From: Cellvibrionales bacterium | GTDB taxonomy: Bacteria > Pseudomonadota > Gammaproteobacteria > Pseudomonadales > UBA7434 | Reading direction: 5' to 3' | Assembly: GCA_018668095.1 (NCBI GenBank) | Contig: JABIQF010000225.1 | Coordinates: 1 to 13,441, forward strand | DNA: 13,441 nucleotides | In this document: piece by piece, positions 1 to 7,134 of the stretch | How positions within the stretch are numbered: position 1 is the first letter of the stretch | How the letters are laid out: each line of letters begins with the position of its first letter | Made by a program: the position numbers and the translations under genes | The notes under the pieces: generated by a model | Seen by the model: the letters and a program-made list of their open reading frames with translations, nothing else | Databases searched by the model: none | Told to the model about the DNA's origin: nothing

Positions 1-522
1 GTACAGATGCTATTAGAGCAGGCGTTTAAAGATTTAGAAGAGGCATGGAAACCCCTTTTCGAAATGAAGTTTGATTGCGTGGGTTCAGAAGTGAATCCAG
101 CGATGGCCAATATTGTTAGCCCAAGTGAGGCTGTTATTGTTAGCTCTTTTCATATTGAGCTAGATGGCGGCGGTGGTGATATGCATATCACTATGCCATA
201 TTCCATGATCGAGCCCATTAAAGATATTCTTGATTCAGGCATGACAGGTGATGTTCATGAGGTCGATGAACGTTGGATAAAGGCATTACGTCGCGATATT
301 TTACGCGCCAGTGTTGATCTGGAATGCACTGTTGTCGAAAAACAAATGTCGCTGCGCGATATTATCGATTTAAAACAGGGTGATGTTATTCCTGTTGATA
401 TTCCTGAGGCGCTGACATTGCGCGCTAACGGCGTGCCTATTTATAAAACGCGTATGGGTACATCGCGAGGCAACTTAGGTTTAGAAATTGTTGAGCGTAC
501 AACCATAGATGATACAGATTAA
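1..522 (+). CDS. fliM: Flagellar motor switch protein FliM, C-terminal part (5' end outside window)
   Basis: FliM is a C-ring subunit at the cytoplasmic face of the flagellar basal body; it binds phospho-CheY and sets rotation direction. The frame is open from base 1 and gives 173 residues before the TAA at 520-522. It contains the end of the middle domain (GSEVNPAMANIVSPSEAV, then a GGGGD turn followed by PYSMIEP) and the C-terminal SPOA domain (about the last 75 residues, with LRDIIDLKQGDVIPVDIP and LRANGVPIYK). These are typical FliM sequences. The N-terminal CheY-binding peptide lies upstream and cannot be judged. An internal ATG at position 7 is not the true start. fliN follows after a 103-nt gap. 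Identity is near certain. Confidence 0.97.
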   Translation, partial: VQMLLEQAFKDLEEAWKPLFEMKFDCVGSEVNPAMANIVSPSEAVIVSSFHIELDGGGGDMHITMPYSMIEPIKDILDSGMTGDVHEVDERWIKALRRDILRASVDLECTVVEKQMSLRDIIDLKQGDVIPVDIPEALTLRANGVPIYKTRMGTSRGNLGLEIVERTTIDDTD

Positions 523-567
523 CACCTTAGTTGGATGCTTCTGACTAACTAAATAAGCGGATGCTTG

Positions 568-593
568 CAGTAAGACGAACTATTCGTTTGCTG
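568..593 (+). other. Hairpin in the fliM-fliN intergenic region
   Basis: Bases 568-579 pair with 583-593 through 11 base pairs, including one G-U pair and one bulged G at 574, around a 3-nt loop (CTA, 580-582). No T-run follows, so it is not a standard intrinsic terminator. It sits 33 nt before the fliN start, in an unusually wide gap for this operon. It may be an RNA processing or stability element; that role is inferred. Confidence 0.45.
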
Positions 594-625
594 AATAATG
601 AATTGAAACGGTAAGAGAGAAAATC

Positions 626-1021
626 ATGACTGATGAAAATGGAAACAGTGAATCAACGGCCTCTGAGTCTGCGATGGCGGATGATCCAGCAGCGGCAGTA
701 TTAAGCGAGCTTGGTGGTGATAACAATGGCGATAACAATGGCCATGCGAATATTACTGATAACCCAGATCTTGCGGTTGTTTTGGATATTCCAGTCAAGA
801 TTGCTATGGAAGTTGGCTCAACACAAATCACTATTCGAAATTTATTACAGCTTAATCAAGGCTCAGTTATTGAGTTAGAACGTTTGGCGGGCGAGCCCTT
901 AGATGTTCTGGTTAATGGCACTTTAATCGCCCACGGTGAAGTGGTTGTCGTTAATGAAAAATTCGGTATCCGCGTAACCGATGTTATTAGTCCTTCTGAA
1001 CGAATCAAAAAGCTTAAATGA
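626..1021 (+). CDS. fliN: Flagellar motor switch protein FliN
   Basis: FliN forms the lower part of the C-ring with FliM and helps dock the export ATPase complex. The 131-aa product has an acidic, low-complexity N-terminal region (about residues 1-48, rich in D, N, S and A). A SPOA domain follows at about 50-128: VVLDIPVKIAMEVG, the LLQLNQGSVIELERLAGEPLDV-like core (shortened here to its key part) and NEKFGIRVTDV, all standard for FliN. The ATG at 626 is preceded by a purine-rich AAGAGAG at 613-619. The end overlaps the fliO start by 4 nt (ATGA), which suggests translational coupling. The N-terminal region contains a perfect 12-bp tandem duplication coding DNNG twice. Identity is near certain. 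Confidence 0.97.
   Translation: MTDENGNSESTASESAMADDPAAAVLSELGGDNNGDNNGHANITDNPDLAVVLDIPVKIAMEVGSTQITIRNLLQLNQGSVIELERLAGEPLDVLVNGTLIAHGEVVVVNEKFGIRVTDVISPSERIKKLK
719..742 (+). repeat. Perfect 12-bp tandem repeat in fliN
   Basis: GATAACAATGGC occurs twice in tandem (719-730 and 731-742), in frame, coding DNNG-DNNG in the variable N-terminal linker of FliN. It is probably a replication-slippage product in a region under weak constraint. Confidence 0.9.
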
Positions 1022-1515
1022 TCACTCGCTTTGCCATAGCGTTACTGGCGCTTGTAACCGCGATGAATATTGCTGCGGCTGATGCCGTTATTGTTAAGCC
1101 AAGTGTTGCGCCAGTATTTAGCGGTACATCGGTTATTCAAGTCATACTCAGTTTGGCCTTTGTTATTGTGTTGATCTATGCCGTCGCTTGGTATGTTCGT
1201 CGTCTTCAGTTAACTACAAGCGGAACAGGGCAATCTATGCGTGTGGTCTCAGCTTTATCTGTAGGCACACGAGAAAAAGTGGTGCTAGTGCAGGTGGGTG
1301 AAGAGCAATTATTACTGGGTGTGGCGCCCGGACGTGTCAATGTATTGCGTCAGTTTGAGGGCGTTGCTATTGAGGCTAAAGAGAGCGGTTTACGCACTGG
1401 CTTCGCTAAAATACTCAATGATACTCAGTTATCGGCTAAAACAGCATCATCTCCTTCGGCAACTACCGTCGAAAAAAACACCTCGAATTATGACGGCGAG
1501 TCGACTGCTAGCTAA
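1018..1515 (+). CDS. fliO: Flagellar biosynthetic protein FliO
   Basis: FliO is a small membrane protein that assists assembly of the FliP ring in the flagellar type III export gate. The 165-aa product starts with a hydrophobic N-terminal segment (about residues 3-20, signal-peptide-like, ending near AAADA). A transmembrane helix lies at about 38-60 and is followed by RR, then a cytoplasmic domain with VVSALSVGTREKVVLVQVG and LLLGVAPGRV, the recognisable FliO core. The C-terminal 50 residues are polar and low-complexity. The start overlaps the fliN stop by 4 nt and the stop overlaps the fliP start by 1 nt (TAATG), so it sits in a tightly coupled operon. FliO is poorly conserved in general; context and the core motif make the call secure. 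Confidence 0.94.
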   Translation: MITRFAIALLALVTAMNIAAADAVIVKPSVAPVFSGTSVIQVILSLAFVIVLIYAVAWYVRRLQLTTSGTGQSMRVVSALSVGTREKVVLVQVGEEQLLLGVAPGRVNVLRQFEGVAIEAKESGLRTGFAKILNDTQLSAKTASSPSATTVEKNTSNYDGESTAS

Positions 1516-2384
1516 TGAAATTCTCTCTGTCTCTTTTTTCTATTAAACACAGCGCATTTATTTTATTGATGTCTTTTTTGCTGGCTGTCGGTCATTTATC
1601 TCATGCGCAATCGATAGCTGAGTCTCAGTCTGTGGCTGGCTCTTCGAAGGCGAGTAATGATATTGCTTCGACATTAGAAAGCCTTCAGTCTCAAGCGAGC
1701 GGTGTGCCAGGTATTCCTGCCTTTACGATGACGCCGCGGAATGATGGCGGTGAAGATTACACGGTCACATTACAGATTTTAGCGTTAATGACGGCGTTAA
1801 CGTTACTGCCTTCATTCTTATTAATGATGACGTCTTTCACGCGCATTATTATTGTCTTTGCCATTCTTAGGCAGGCATTAGGTTTACAGCAAACACCCTC
1901 TAATCAAATTATGTTGGGTCTGGCTTTGTTCCTAACGATTTTTATTATGCGACCAGTGTTTGAAGTGGTTAACGAACAAGCGCTGCAGCCCTATATGCAA
2001 GAGGAAATCACCTCTAGCCAAGCCGTAGCGCTGGCATCTGAGCCTATTCATGCCTTTATGCGAGCGCAAACGCGTGAGTCCGATGTGGATATGTTTGTCC
2101 GTATATCGGCAACTGAACCGGTAGCTGAAGCGAGTGATATTCCATTCTTTGTTTTAGCACCGGCGTTTTTAACCAGTGAGTTAAAAACAGCATTTCAAAT
2201 TGGTTTTTTATTATTTGTGCCATTTTTGATTATCGATTTAGTGGTAGCCAGCGTCTTAATGGCCATGGGTATGGTGATGTTGTCGCCCATCATTATTTCG
2301 TTGCCGTTTAAAATTATGCTCTTTGTATTAGTTGATGGCTGGGCAATGGTCATTGGTAGCCTTGCAGCAAGTTATGGATTGTGA
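1515..2384 (+). CDS. fliP: Flagellar export gate protein FliP
   Basis: FliP forms the core pore of the flagellar type III export gate with FliQ and FliR. The 289-aa protein has a cleavable-looking signal peptide (residues 1-31, hydrophobic 13-26, ending SHA-Q). A serine/alanine-rich stretch to about residue 80 follows. The conserved body has membrane segments at about 86-108, 132-150, 226-250 and 254-280. Family sequences visible include MMTSFTRIIIVFAILRQALG (101-120 region), TPSNQIMLGLALFLTIF, and near the C-terminus MGMVMLSPIIISLPFKIMLF. The extended linker after the signal peptide makes it somewhat longer than the roughly 245-255 aa usual for FliP. The ATG overlaps the fliO stop by one base. 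Identity is near certain. Confidence 0.97.
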   Translation: MKFSLSLFSIKHSAFILLMSFLLAVGHLSHAQSIAESQSVAGSSKASNDIASTLESLQSQASGVPGIPAFTMTPRNDGGEDYTVTLQILALMTALTLLPSFLLMMTSFTRIIIVFAILRQALGLQQTPSNQIMLGLALFLTIFIMRPVFEVVNEQALQPYMQEEITSSQAVALASEPIHAFMRAQTRESDVDMFVRISATEPVAEASDIPFFVLAPAFLTSELKTAFQIGFLLFVPFLIIDLVVASVLMAMGMVMLSPIIISLPFKIMLFVLVDGWAMVIGSLAASYGL

Positions 2385-2453
2385 CGATGATCTATTTCTA
2401 TTCTAATTTTTATAGCTGTATTTATAATCAAACTAAAAAAGTGAACACCCGCG

Positions 2454-2723
2454 ATGACACCTGAATCGATTATTGAGATTTTTGGTCAGGCACTCTTTTT
2501 AGTGGTGGTATTGGTTGCGGCTATTATTTTACCGAGTCTACTCGTTGGTTTAATTGTTAGTGTTTTTCAAGCGGCTACACAAATCAATGAGCAAACATTA
2601 AGTTTTTTGCCAAGACTTATGGCAACGCTATTAACGATTATCATTTTGGGGCCTTGGGTTATACAGGAGCTAATGGATATATCGGCCTTTATTTTTGAAA
2701 CAATTTCTTACCTTACCCGTTAA
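2454..2723 (+). CDS. fliQ: Flagellar export gate protein FliQ
   Basis: FliQ is a small gate subunit that packs around the FliP/FliR pore in the inner membrane. The 89-aa product begins MTPESIIEIFGQAL. It has two transmembrane helices (about 14-38 and 52-76) linked by FQAATQINEQTLSFLPR, a hallmark loop of the family. Its length is normal. It lies 69 nt after fliP and 22 nt before fliR. No strong ribosome binding site is visible; a GTG at 2441 is out of frame and quickly hits a stop. Identity is near certain. Confidence 0.97.
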   Translation: MTPESIIEIFGQALFLVVVLVAAIILPSLLVGLIVSVFQAATQINEQTLSFLPRLMATLLTIIILGPWVIQELMDISAFIFETISYLTR

Positions 2724-2745
2724 GCGTGAATGATGAGCGATCATT

Positions 2746-3522
2746 ATGATTTTTGATCCCGCTGATCTTATTAGCTGGTTGGTGCAGTTTATTTTGCCTT
2801 TCTTCCGTATTGCCGCTTTCTTAATGGTCGTTCCTGTATTTGGTAATCAATTAGTTGCGGTTAGAGTGCGTTTGTTGCTGGCTTTATCGGCAGCAGTTTT
2901 AATTTTTCCTCTCTTGCCCACACTGCCGGTTATTGACCCTTTATCTTTAGCGATGTTATTTCTGATTGTTGAGCAACTAGTGATTGGTGCGGTACTGGGT
3001 TTTTTAGTGCAATTGTTTTTCCATATTTTTGTGTTGGCTGGGCAGATGATAGCCATGCAAATGGGTTTAGGTTTTGCTTCTATGGTAGATCCTACTAACG
3101 GTGTGTCTGTGGCGGTGGTCAGTCAATTTTATGTCTTACTAGTGACCTTATTGTTTCTCTCTTTTAATGGTCACTTAGTGGTTTTTGAAGTGATGATAGA
3201 GGGATTTACGCTGCTACCTATAGGTGGGGGAAGCGTTCATCAATCGGCTATTTATACCTTGGCTGCTGCCGGTGGCTGGATGTTTTCTTCAGCGTTATTG
3301 TTAGCATTGCCAGCGGTTACCGCTATTTTAATTGTTAACTTTGCCTTTGGTGTTATGACGCGTGCAGCACCGCAGTTGAATATATTTTCATTGGGTTTTC
3401 CGTTTACATTGTTATTTGGTATTTTTATTTTATGGGTGGCGCTGGCGGGCTTTTTGCCACAGTACCAGCAGCTCAGTAAAGAGGTTTTTATTTTGTTGAA
3501 TGAATTGCTGCGTATGGCTTGA
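2746..3522 (+). CDS. fliR: Flagellar export gate protein FliR
   Basis: FliR completes the FliP5FliQ4FliR1 export gate. The 258-aa, very hydrophobic protein has about six membrane segments. It carries the family sequences LPFFRIAAFL (17-26), QMGLGFASMVDPTNG (105-119) and FGVMTRAAPQLNIFSLGFP (201-219). Its length is typical. The ribosome binding site before the ATG at 2746 is weak. flhB follows 58 nt downstream, as usual. Identity is near certain. Confidence 0.97.
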   Translation: MIFDPADLISWLVQFILPFFRIAAFLMVVPVFGNQLVAVRVRLLLALSAAVLIFPLLPTLPVIDPLSLAMLFLIVEQLVIGAVLGFLVQLFFHIFVLAGQMIAMQMGLGFASMVDPTNGVSVAVVSQFYVLLVTLLFLSFNGHLVVFEVMIEGFTLLPIGGGSVHQSAIYTLAAAGGWMFSSALLLALPAVTAILIVNFAFGVMTRAAPQLNIFSLGFPFTLLFGIFILWVALAGFLPQYQQLSKEVFILLNELLRMA

Positions 3523-3580
3523 TGCCACATTATTTATTCACTCGATAAAAAAATAAAGTGCAGTATGGGTCTTAATCGCT

Positions 3581-4762
3581 ATGGCTGAAGAAGAGAGCGG
3601 ACAAGAAAAAACCGAAGACGCCTCCCTCAAACGGCTTGAAAAAGCCAGAGAAGATGGGCAGGTGGCGCGGTCTCGTGAGCTGGGTACAACATTACTGTTG
3701 ATGACCGGTGCTTTGTCGATGCTGATATTTGGTGCCAGCTTGGCCGAGCGCTTACAAGCCATTATGAAAGCGAACTTTGGCTTTGATCGCAATGCTGCCA
3801 TGGACCCCAATATGATGGCATCCCAGCTCGGGAATTCCTTGAGTAGTGTTTTTGATCTTGTGGGTCTTATTTTGGTGTTGTTAATGCTTGCCGGTGTAGT
3901 GGGTGCTATAGGTGTGGGCGGATGGTTAATTTCTCCTAAGCCAATACAGCCAAAATTCAGTCGTCTTAATCCTCTTGAAGGCTTAAAGCGCATGTTTTCT
4001 ATGAAGTCATTGGTTGAGCTGTTTAAAGCGGTGGCTAAGTTTTTGTTGGTTGCCGGTGTGGCTGTGTTGATTCTATTTCAGATGGAAACTGACTTATTAT
4101 CGATTAGTCAGCAGCCATTAATTCCAGCCGTTAGTCACTCCACTTGGATTGTTATTTGGTCTGCACTGGGCATGAGTGCCGCGACCATCATTATAGCGGC
4201 GATCGATGTACCGTTTCAGATTTATGATAATGCTCAAAAGCTGAAAATGACTAAGCAGCAGGTTAAGGATGAGAATAAAGACTCTGAAGGCAAGCCTGAA
4301 GTGAAGAGTCGCATCCGTCAGATTCAGCGTGAGTTAGCGCAATCGCGGATGATGTCGGCTATTCCCGATGCGGATGTCGTTATTACTAACCCAGAGCATT
4401 TTTCGGTTGCCTTAAAGTACGACAGTGAAGGGACGGGCGCGCCTATTGTGGTTGCTAAAGGCGCGGATGAAATAGCGATTAAAATTCGTGAGATTGCGAA
4501 TGCTCATGAGATTCCTATTTTACGTTCGCCACCTCTGACACGAGCTATTTACTTTACGACTGAGATTGATCATCAAATACCCGCTAAGTTGTACTTGGCG
4601 GTAGCTCAGGTATTGGCTTATATCTACCAGCTCCGTGCGCGGCCTTCTGCATCGCGCGCGGGTCCTAAACCCGCGGGTCCTATACGGGCTAGTTCACTCG
4701 ATAGTCAGTTGGATATCCCGAGTGATCTACAGTTTGATGCTGAGGGTAATTTGGAGGAATAG
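3581..4762 (+). CDS. flhB: Flagellar export switch protein FlhB, with NPEH cleavage motif
   Basis: FlhB controls the switch in export specificity from rod/hook to filament substrates. The 393-aa protein has a basic N-terminal tail (GQEKTEDASLKRLEKAREDG), four membrane segments at about 35-52, 88-112, 148-168 and 188-210, and a cytoplasmic domain from about 212. The autocleavage site reads N270-P271-E272-H273 instead of the usual NPTH. The Asn-Pro pair needed for self-cleavage is intact, and flanking family sequence (VVITNP, VALKYD, GAPIVVAKGAD, RAIYFTTEIDHQIPA) is normal. The variable C-terminal tail (about 350-393) includes a repeated AGP unit encoded by two 11-bp direct repeats. The gene is followed by a 206-nt gap with a promoter candidate for flhA. 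Identity is near certain. Confidence 0.97.
   Translation: MAEEESGQEKTEDASLKRLEKAREDGQVARSRELGTTLLLMTGALSMLIFGASLAERLQAIMKANFGFDRNAAMDPNMMASQLGNSLSSVFDLVGLILVLLMLAGVVGAIGVGGWLISPKPIQPKFSRLNPLEGLKRMFSMKSLVELFKAVAKFLLVAGVAVLILFQMETDLLSISQQPLIPAVSHSTWIVIWSALGMSAATIIIAAIDVPFQIYDNAQKLKMTKQQVKDENKDSEGKPEVKSRIRQIQRELAQSRMMSAIPDADVVITNPEHFSVALKYDSEGTGAPIVVAKGADEIAIKIREIANAHEIPILRSPPLTRAIYFTTEIDHQIPAKLYLAVAQVLAYIYQLRARPSASRAGPKPAGPIRASSLDSQLDIPSDLQFDAEGNLEE
4657..4682 (+). repeat. 11-bp direct repeat with GC-rich hairpin near the end of flhB
   Basis: CGCGGGTCCTA occurs at 4657-4667 and 4672-4682, spaced 15 bp so that it is in frame (RAGPKPAGP). Between them GCGGGT (4658-4663) can pair with ACCCGC (4669-4674) over a 5-nt loop. 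It lies in the variable FlhB tail and is GC-rich against an AT-leaning background. Function unknown. Confidence 0.6.
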
Positions 4763-4831
4763 GGTGCGTTTGCTCTCATTATTATGATGATAATAGCGAA
4801 AGTTTATCTTTATTCGTACGAATCTTAAATG

Positions 4832-4847
4832 TGGTTTGGTTCTTGCT
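4832..4847 (+). promoter_or_regulatory. Candidate sigma-54 (RpoN) promoter for flhA
   Basis: TGGTTTGGTTCTTGCT has GG (4833-4834) exactly ten bases before GC (4845-4846). It matches the sigma-54 consensus TGGCACG-N4-TTGCW at TGG, the following G, and TTGCT. Predicted transcription start is near 4858, leaving a leader of about 110 nt before flhA. In P. aeruginosa the flhA unit is driven by RpoN and FleQ, so the position fits. The CAC after TGG is replaced by TTT, which weakens the match. Confidence 0.55.
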
Positions 4848-4873
4848 ATTTATTACTCTAAAGCGCCCGCAGC

Positions 4874-4915
4874 GTCAAAATAGTGTCGAAGTTGCCTCGA
4901 TGAAATAGTGTCGAA
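4874..4915 (+). promoter_or_regulatory. Two 13-bp direct repeats in the flhA leader; possible FleQ-type site
   Basis: AAATAGTGTCGAA occurs at 4878-4890 and again at 4903-4915, a 25-bp period. The first copy sits inside GTCAAAATAGTGTC (4874-4887), which by my alignment resembles the FleQ box GTCANTAAATTGAC at 9 of 13 defined positions. The repeats lie downstream of the predicted sigma-54 start. FleQ sites downstream of the RpoN element are known from Pseudomonas flagellar promoters. The repeats are seen directly; the regulator is an inference. Confidence 0.45.
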
Positions 4916-4968
4916 TAACGTCTGAATGATTGATGCGGGTGAGTCTGACTAACTTGAGTAATTAGCCG

Positions 4969-7062
4969 GTGGCAGTAGAACAAGCATTTTTAAGATTCAG
5001 CACCTCCGCACGCGGCAATATTGGCGTGCCACTCTTGTTATTGACCTTGCTCGGCATGATGACCTTGCCGGTCCCGCCGTTTCTGCTCGATACCTTATTT
5101 TCTTTTAATATTGCCCTCTCAATAGTTGTGCTGCTGGTGTCTGTTTATGCACTGCGGCCATTAGATTTTGCTGTTTTCCCAACCATTCTTTTGGTTGCTA
5201 CCTTGCTGCGCTTAGCTCTCAACGTTGCCTCAACGCGTGTCGTCTTATTGGATGGCCATTCGGGTGGTGATGCAGCGGGTAAAGTGATTCAGTCTTTTGG
5301 CGAGGTTGTTATTGGCGGCAACTATGCGGTTGGTTTAGTGGTATTCCTCATATTGATGATTATCAACTTTGTCGTGGTGACTAAAGGTGCAGGGCGTATT
5401 TCTGAAGTGAGTGCGCGTTTTACTTTGGATGCCATGCCCGGTAAGCAAATGGCCATTGATGCCGATTTGAATGCCGGAATTTTGACTCAAGACGAGGCTA
5501 AGTTGCGTCGTCAGGAAGTTGGCAGTGAGGCTGATTTTTATGGCGCAATGGACGGTGCCAGTAAATTTGTACGTGGTGATGCGATTGCCGGTATTTTAAT
5601 CTTAATGATTAATATTCTGGGTGGTATTGGCGTAGGTATGTTGCAGCACGACTTGGATTTTTCTCGTGCCATGGAAGTGTATACCTTGCTCACCATTGGT
5701 GATGGCTTGGTTGCCCAAATTCCTTCGTTATTACTCTCTACAGCGGCCGCCATTATGGTGACGCGCGTCAACAGTGAAAGTGATGTGCGTGAGCAGGTGG
5801 TTGATCAGATGTTTACCTCGCCAAAAGCGCTCACGGTGGCTGCGGGTATTCTAGTGGTGATGGGTTTGATTCCTGGTATGCCACACTTTTCGTTTATCAC
5901 CTTAGGCATTGTTTGTGCCGCGGGTGCTTTTTTCATTCAGCGCAGAGTGCTGCTTGACGAGCAAGTCTCTGAAGATCAATCTCGCGCTCAGGCTTTAGTC
6001 GACGCTCAGCAATCGCAATCACCGAGTGGTGAGTTAGGTTGGGATGATGTGTCACCGGTAGATATTATTGGTCTTGAAGTGGGTTATCGCTTAATTCCCA
6101 TGGTCGATAAAAACCAAAGCGGAGAGTTGTTAGGGCGTATCAAAGGTATTCGTAAAAAACTCTCGCAAGAAATTGGCTTCTTAGTGCCTGCGGTACATAT
6201 ACGTGACAATTTAGAATTACCGCCTAACGGCTATCGTATTTCATTAATGGGTGTCACCTTAGGTGAGTCCGAAGTTCATCCCGATCGACATATGGCGATT
6301 AATCCCGGCCAAGTGTTCGGCAATATTGAAGGCTTGCCGGTTAAAGATCCTGCTTTTGGTTTAGACGCTGTCTGGATTGATAATGCCATTAAAGATCATG
6401 CGCAAACCTTAGGTTATACCGTAGTTGATGCTAGTACGGTTGTTGCTACGCATATGAATTCCTTATTACAAAAACATGTTCATGAATTATTAGGCCATGA
6501 AGAAGTGCAGCAAATGATAGATCGTTTAGCGCGTTACTCGCCTAAGTTGGTCGATACTTTAGTGCCTGAAACGGTCACCATGAGTGTGCTTTTAAAAGTG
6601 CTTAAAGGTTTGTTGGCCGAGCAACTGCCGGTTCGTGACTTTAGAACCATCGCAGAGGCGATTGTTGCTAATGCTGCGGTTAATTCAGAGCCCATGCAGC
6701 TTATAGAATCGGTTAGAACCGCATTATCGAGATCTATTGTCCAAGAAATTTATGGCAGCAGTAATAATTTATCGGTATTCACTTTGGCGCCTGCTATGGA
6801 GCAAATGCTCATGAAGCCATCGACAGGTGGTGGTTTAGATGTGACATTAGAGCCTGGTCTTGCTGAACAGCTACAACGTTCAATTAGTGAAACCGCTCAA
6901 GCGCAAGAATTAAAAGGAAGCCCAGCCGTGTTGTTAGTGCCGGGACCGTTACGACCTATATTAGCTAAATTTGTTCGCTTTAGTAGTCATGCATTGCATG
7001 TGCTGTCATACAACGAAATACCCGACGATAAGCAAGTCACCATTGAGGCCACTGTCGGGTAA
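4969..7062 (+). CDS. flhA: Flagellar export gate protein FlhA
   Basis: FlhA is the large export-gate subunit that couples proton flow to secretion and docks chaperone-substrate complexes through its cytoplasmic domain. The 697-aa product has about eight membrane helices in residues 18-330. The FHIPEP signature region is present (GAGRISEVSARFTLDAMPGK from 140, then MAIDADLNAG). GASKFVRGD ends at D204, which corresponds to the conserved membrane-proximal aspartate. A standard cytoplasmic domain runs from about 355 to 697. The GTG at 4969 is chosen because an in-frame TAG lies at 4963-4965 and the next ATG is about 29 codons in, beyond the conserved start of the first helix. Its ribosome binding site is weak. 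It probably heads the flhA-flhF-fleN-fliA transcript. Confidence 0.97.
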   Translation: MAVEQAFLRFSTSARGNIGVPLLLLTLLGMMTLPVPPFLLDTLFSFNIALSIVVLLVSVYALRPLDFAVFPTILLVATLLRLALNVASTRVVLLDGHSGGDAAGKVIQSFGEVVIGGNYAVGLVVFLILMIINFVVVTKGAGRISEVSARFTLDAMPGKQMAIDADLNAGILTQDEAKLRRQEVGSEADFYGAMDGASKFVRGDAIAGILILMINILGGIGVGMLQHDLDFSRAMEVYTLLTIGDGLVAQIPSLLLSTAAAIMVTRVNSESDVREQVVDQMFTSPKALTVAAGILVVMGLIPGMPHFSFITLGIVCAAGAFFIQRRVLLDEQVSEDQSRAQALVDAQQSQSPSGELGWDDVSPVDIIGLEVGYRLIPMVDKNQSGELLGRIKGIRKKLSQEIGFLVPAVHIRDNLELPPNGYRISLMGVTLGESEVHPDRHMAINPGQVFGNIEGLPVKDPAFGLDAVWIDNAIKDHAQTLGYTVVDASTVVATHMNSLLQKHVHELLGHEEVQQMIDRLARYSPKLVDTLVPETVTMSVLLKVLKGLLAEQLPVRDFRTIAEAIVANAAVNSEPMQLIESVRTALSRSIVQEIYGSSNNLSVFTLAPAMEQMLMKPSTGGGLDVTLEPGLAEQLQRSISETAQAQELKGSPAVLLVPGPLRPILAKFVRFSSHALHVLSYNEIPDDKQVTIEATVG

Positions 7063-7104
7063 AGCGGTTGGCGTTTATCGCTAGCTTTTAACGCATAAAA
7101 ATTG

Positions 7105-7120
7105 AATGGCTAAGGCCATT
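7105..7120 (+). other. Small hairpin just before the flhF ribosome binding site
   Basis: AATGGC (7105-7110) pairs with GCCATT (7115-7120) around TAAG. The flhF ribosome binding site AAGAGGG starts at the next base (7121-7127), 7 nt before the ATG at 7135. The structure leaves the binding site exposed at its 3' foot and could influence flhF translation. It is short and may be chance. Confidence 0.3.
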
Positions 7121-7134
7121 AAGAGGGTTATTGA

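Noticed and set aside
3565..3588. Seven-codon frame overlapping the flhB start
   Set aside because: Too short and without a ribosome binding site; likely chance.
3538..3993. 151-codon frame on the minus strand
   Set aside because: It lies antisense to flhB, which is certain; its basic, low-complexity composition is typical of a shadow frame.
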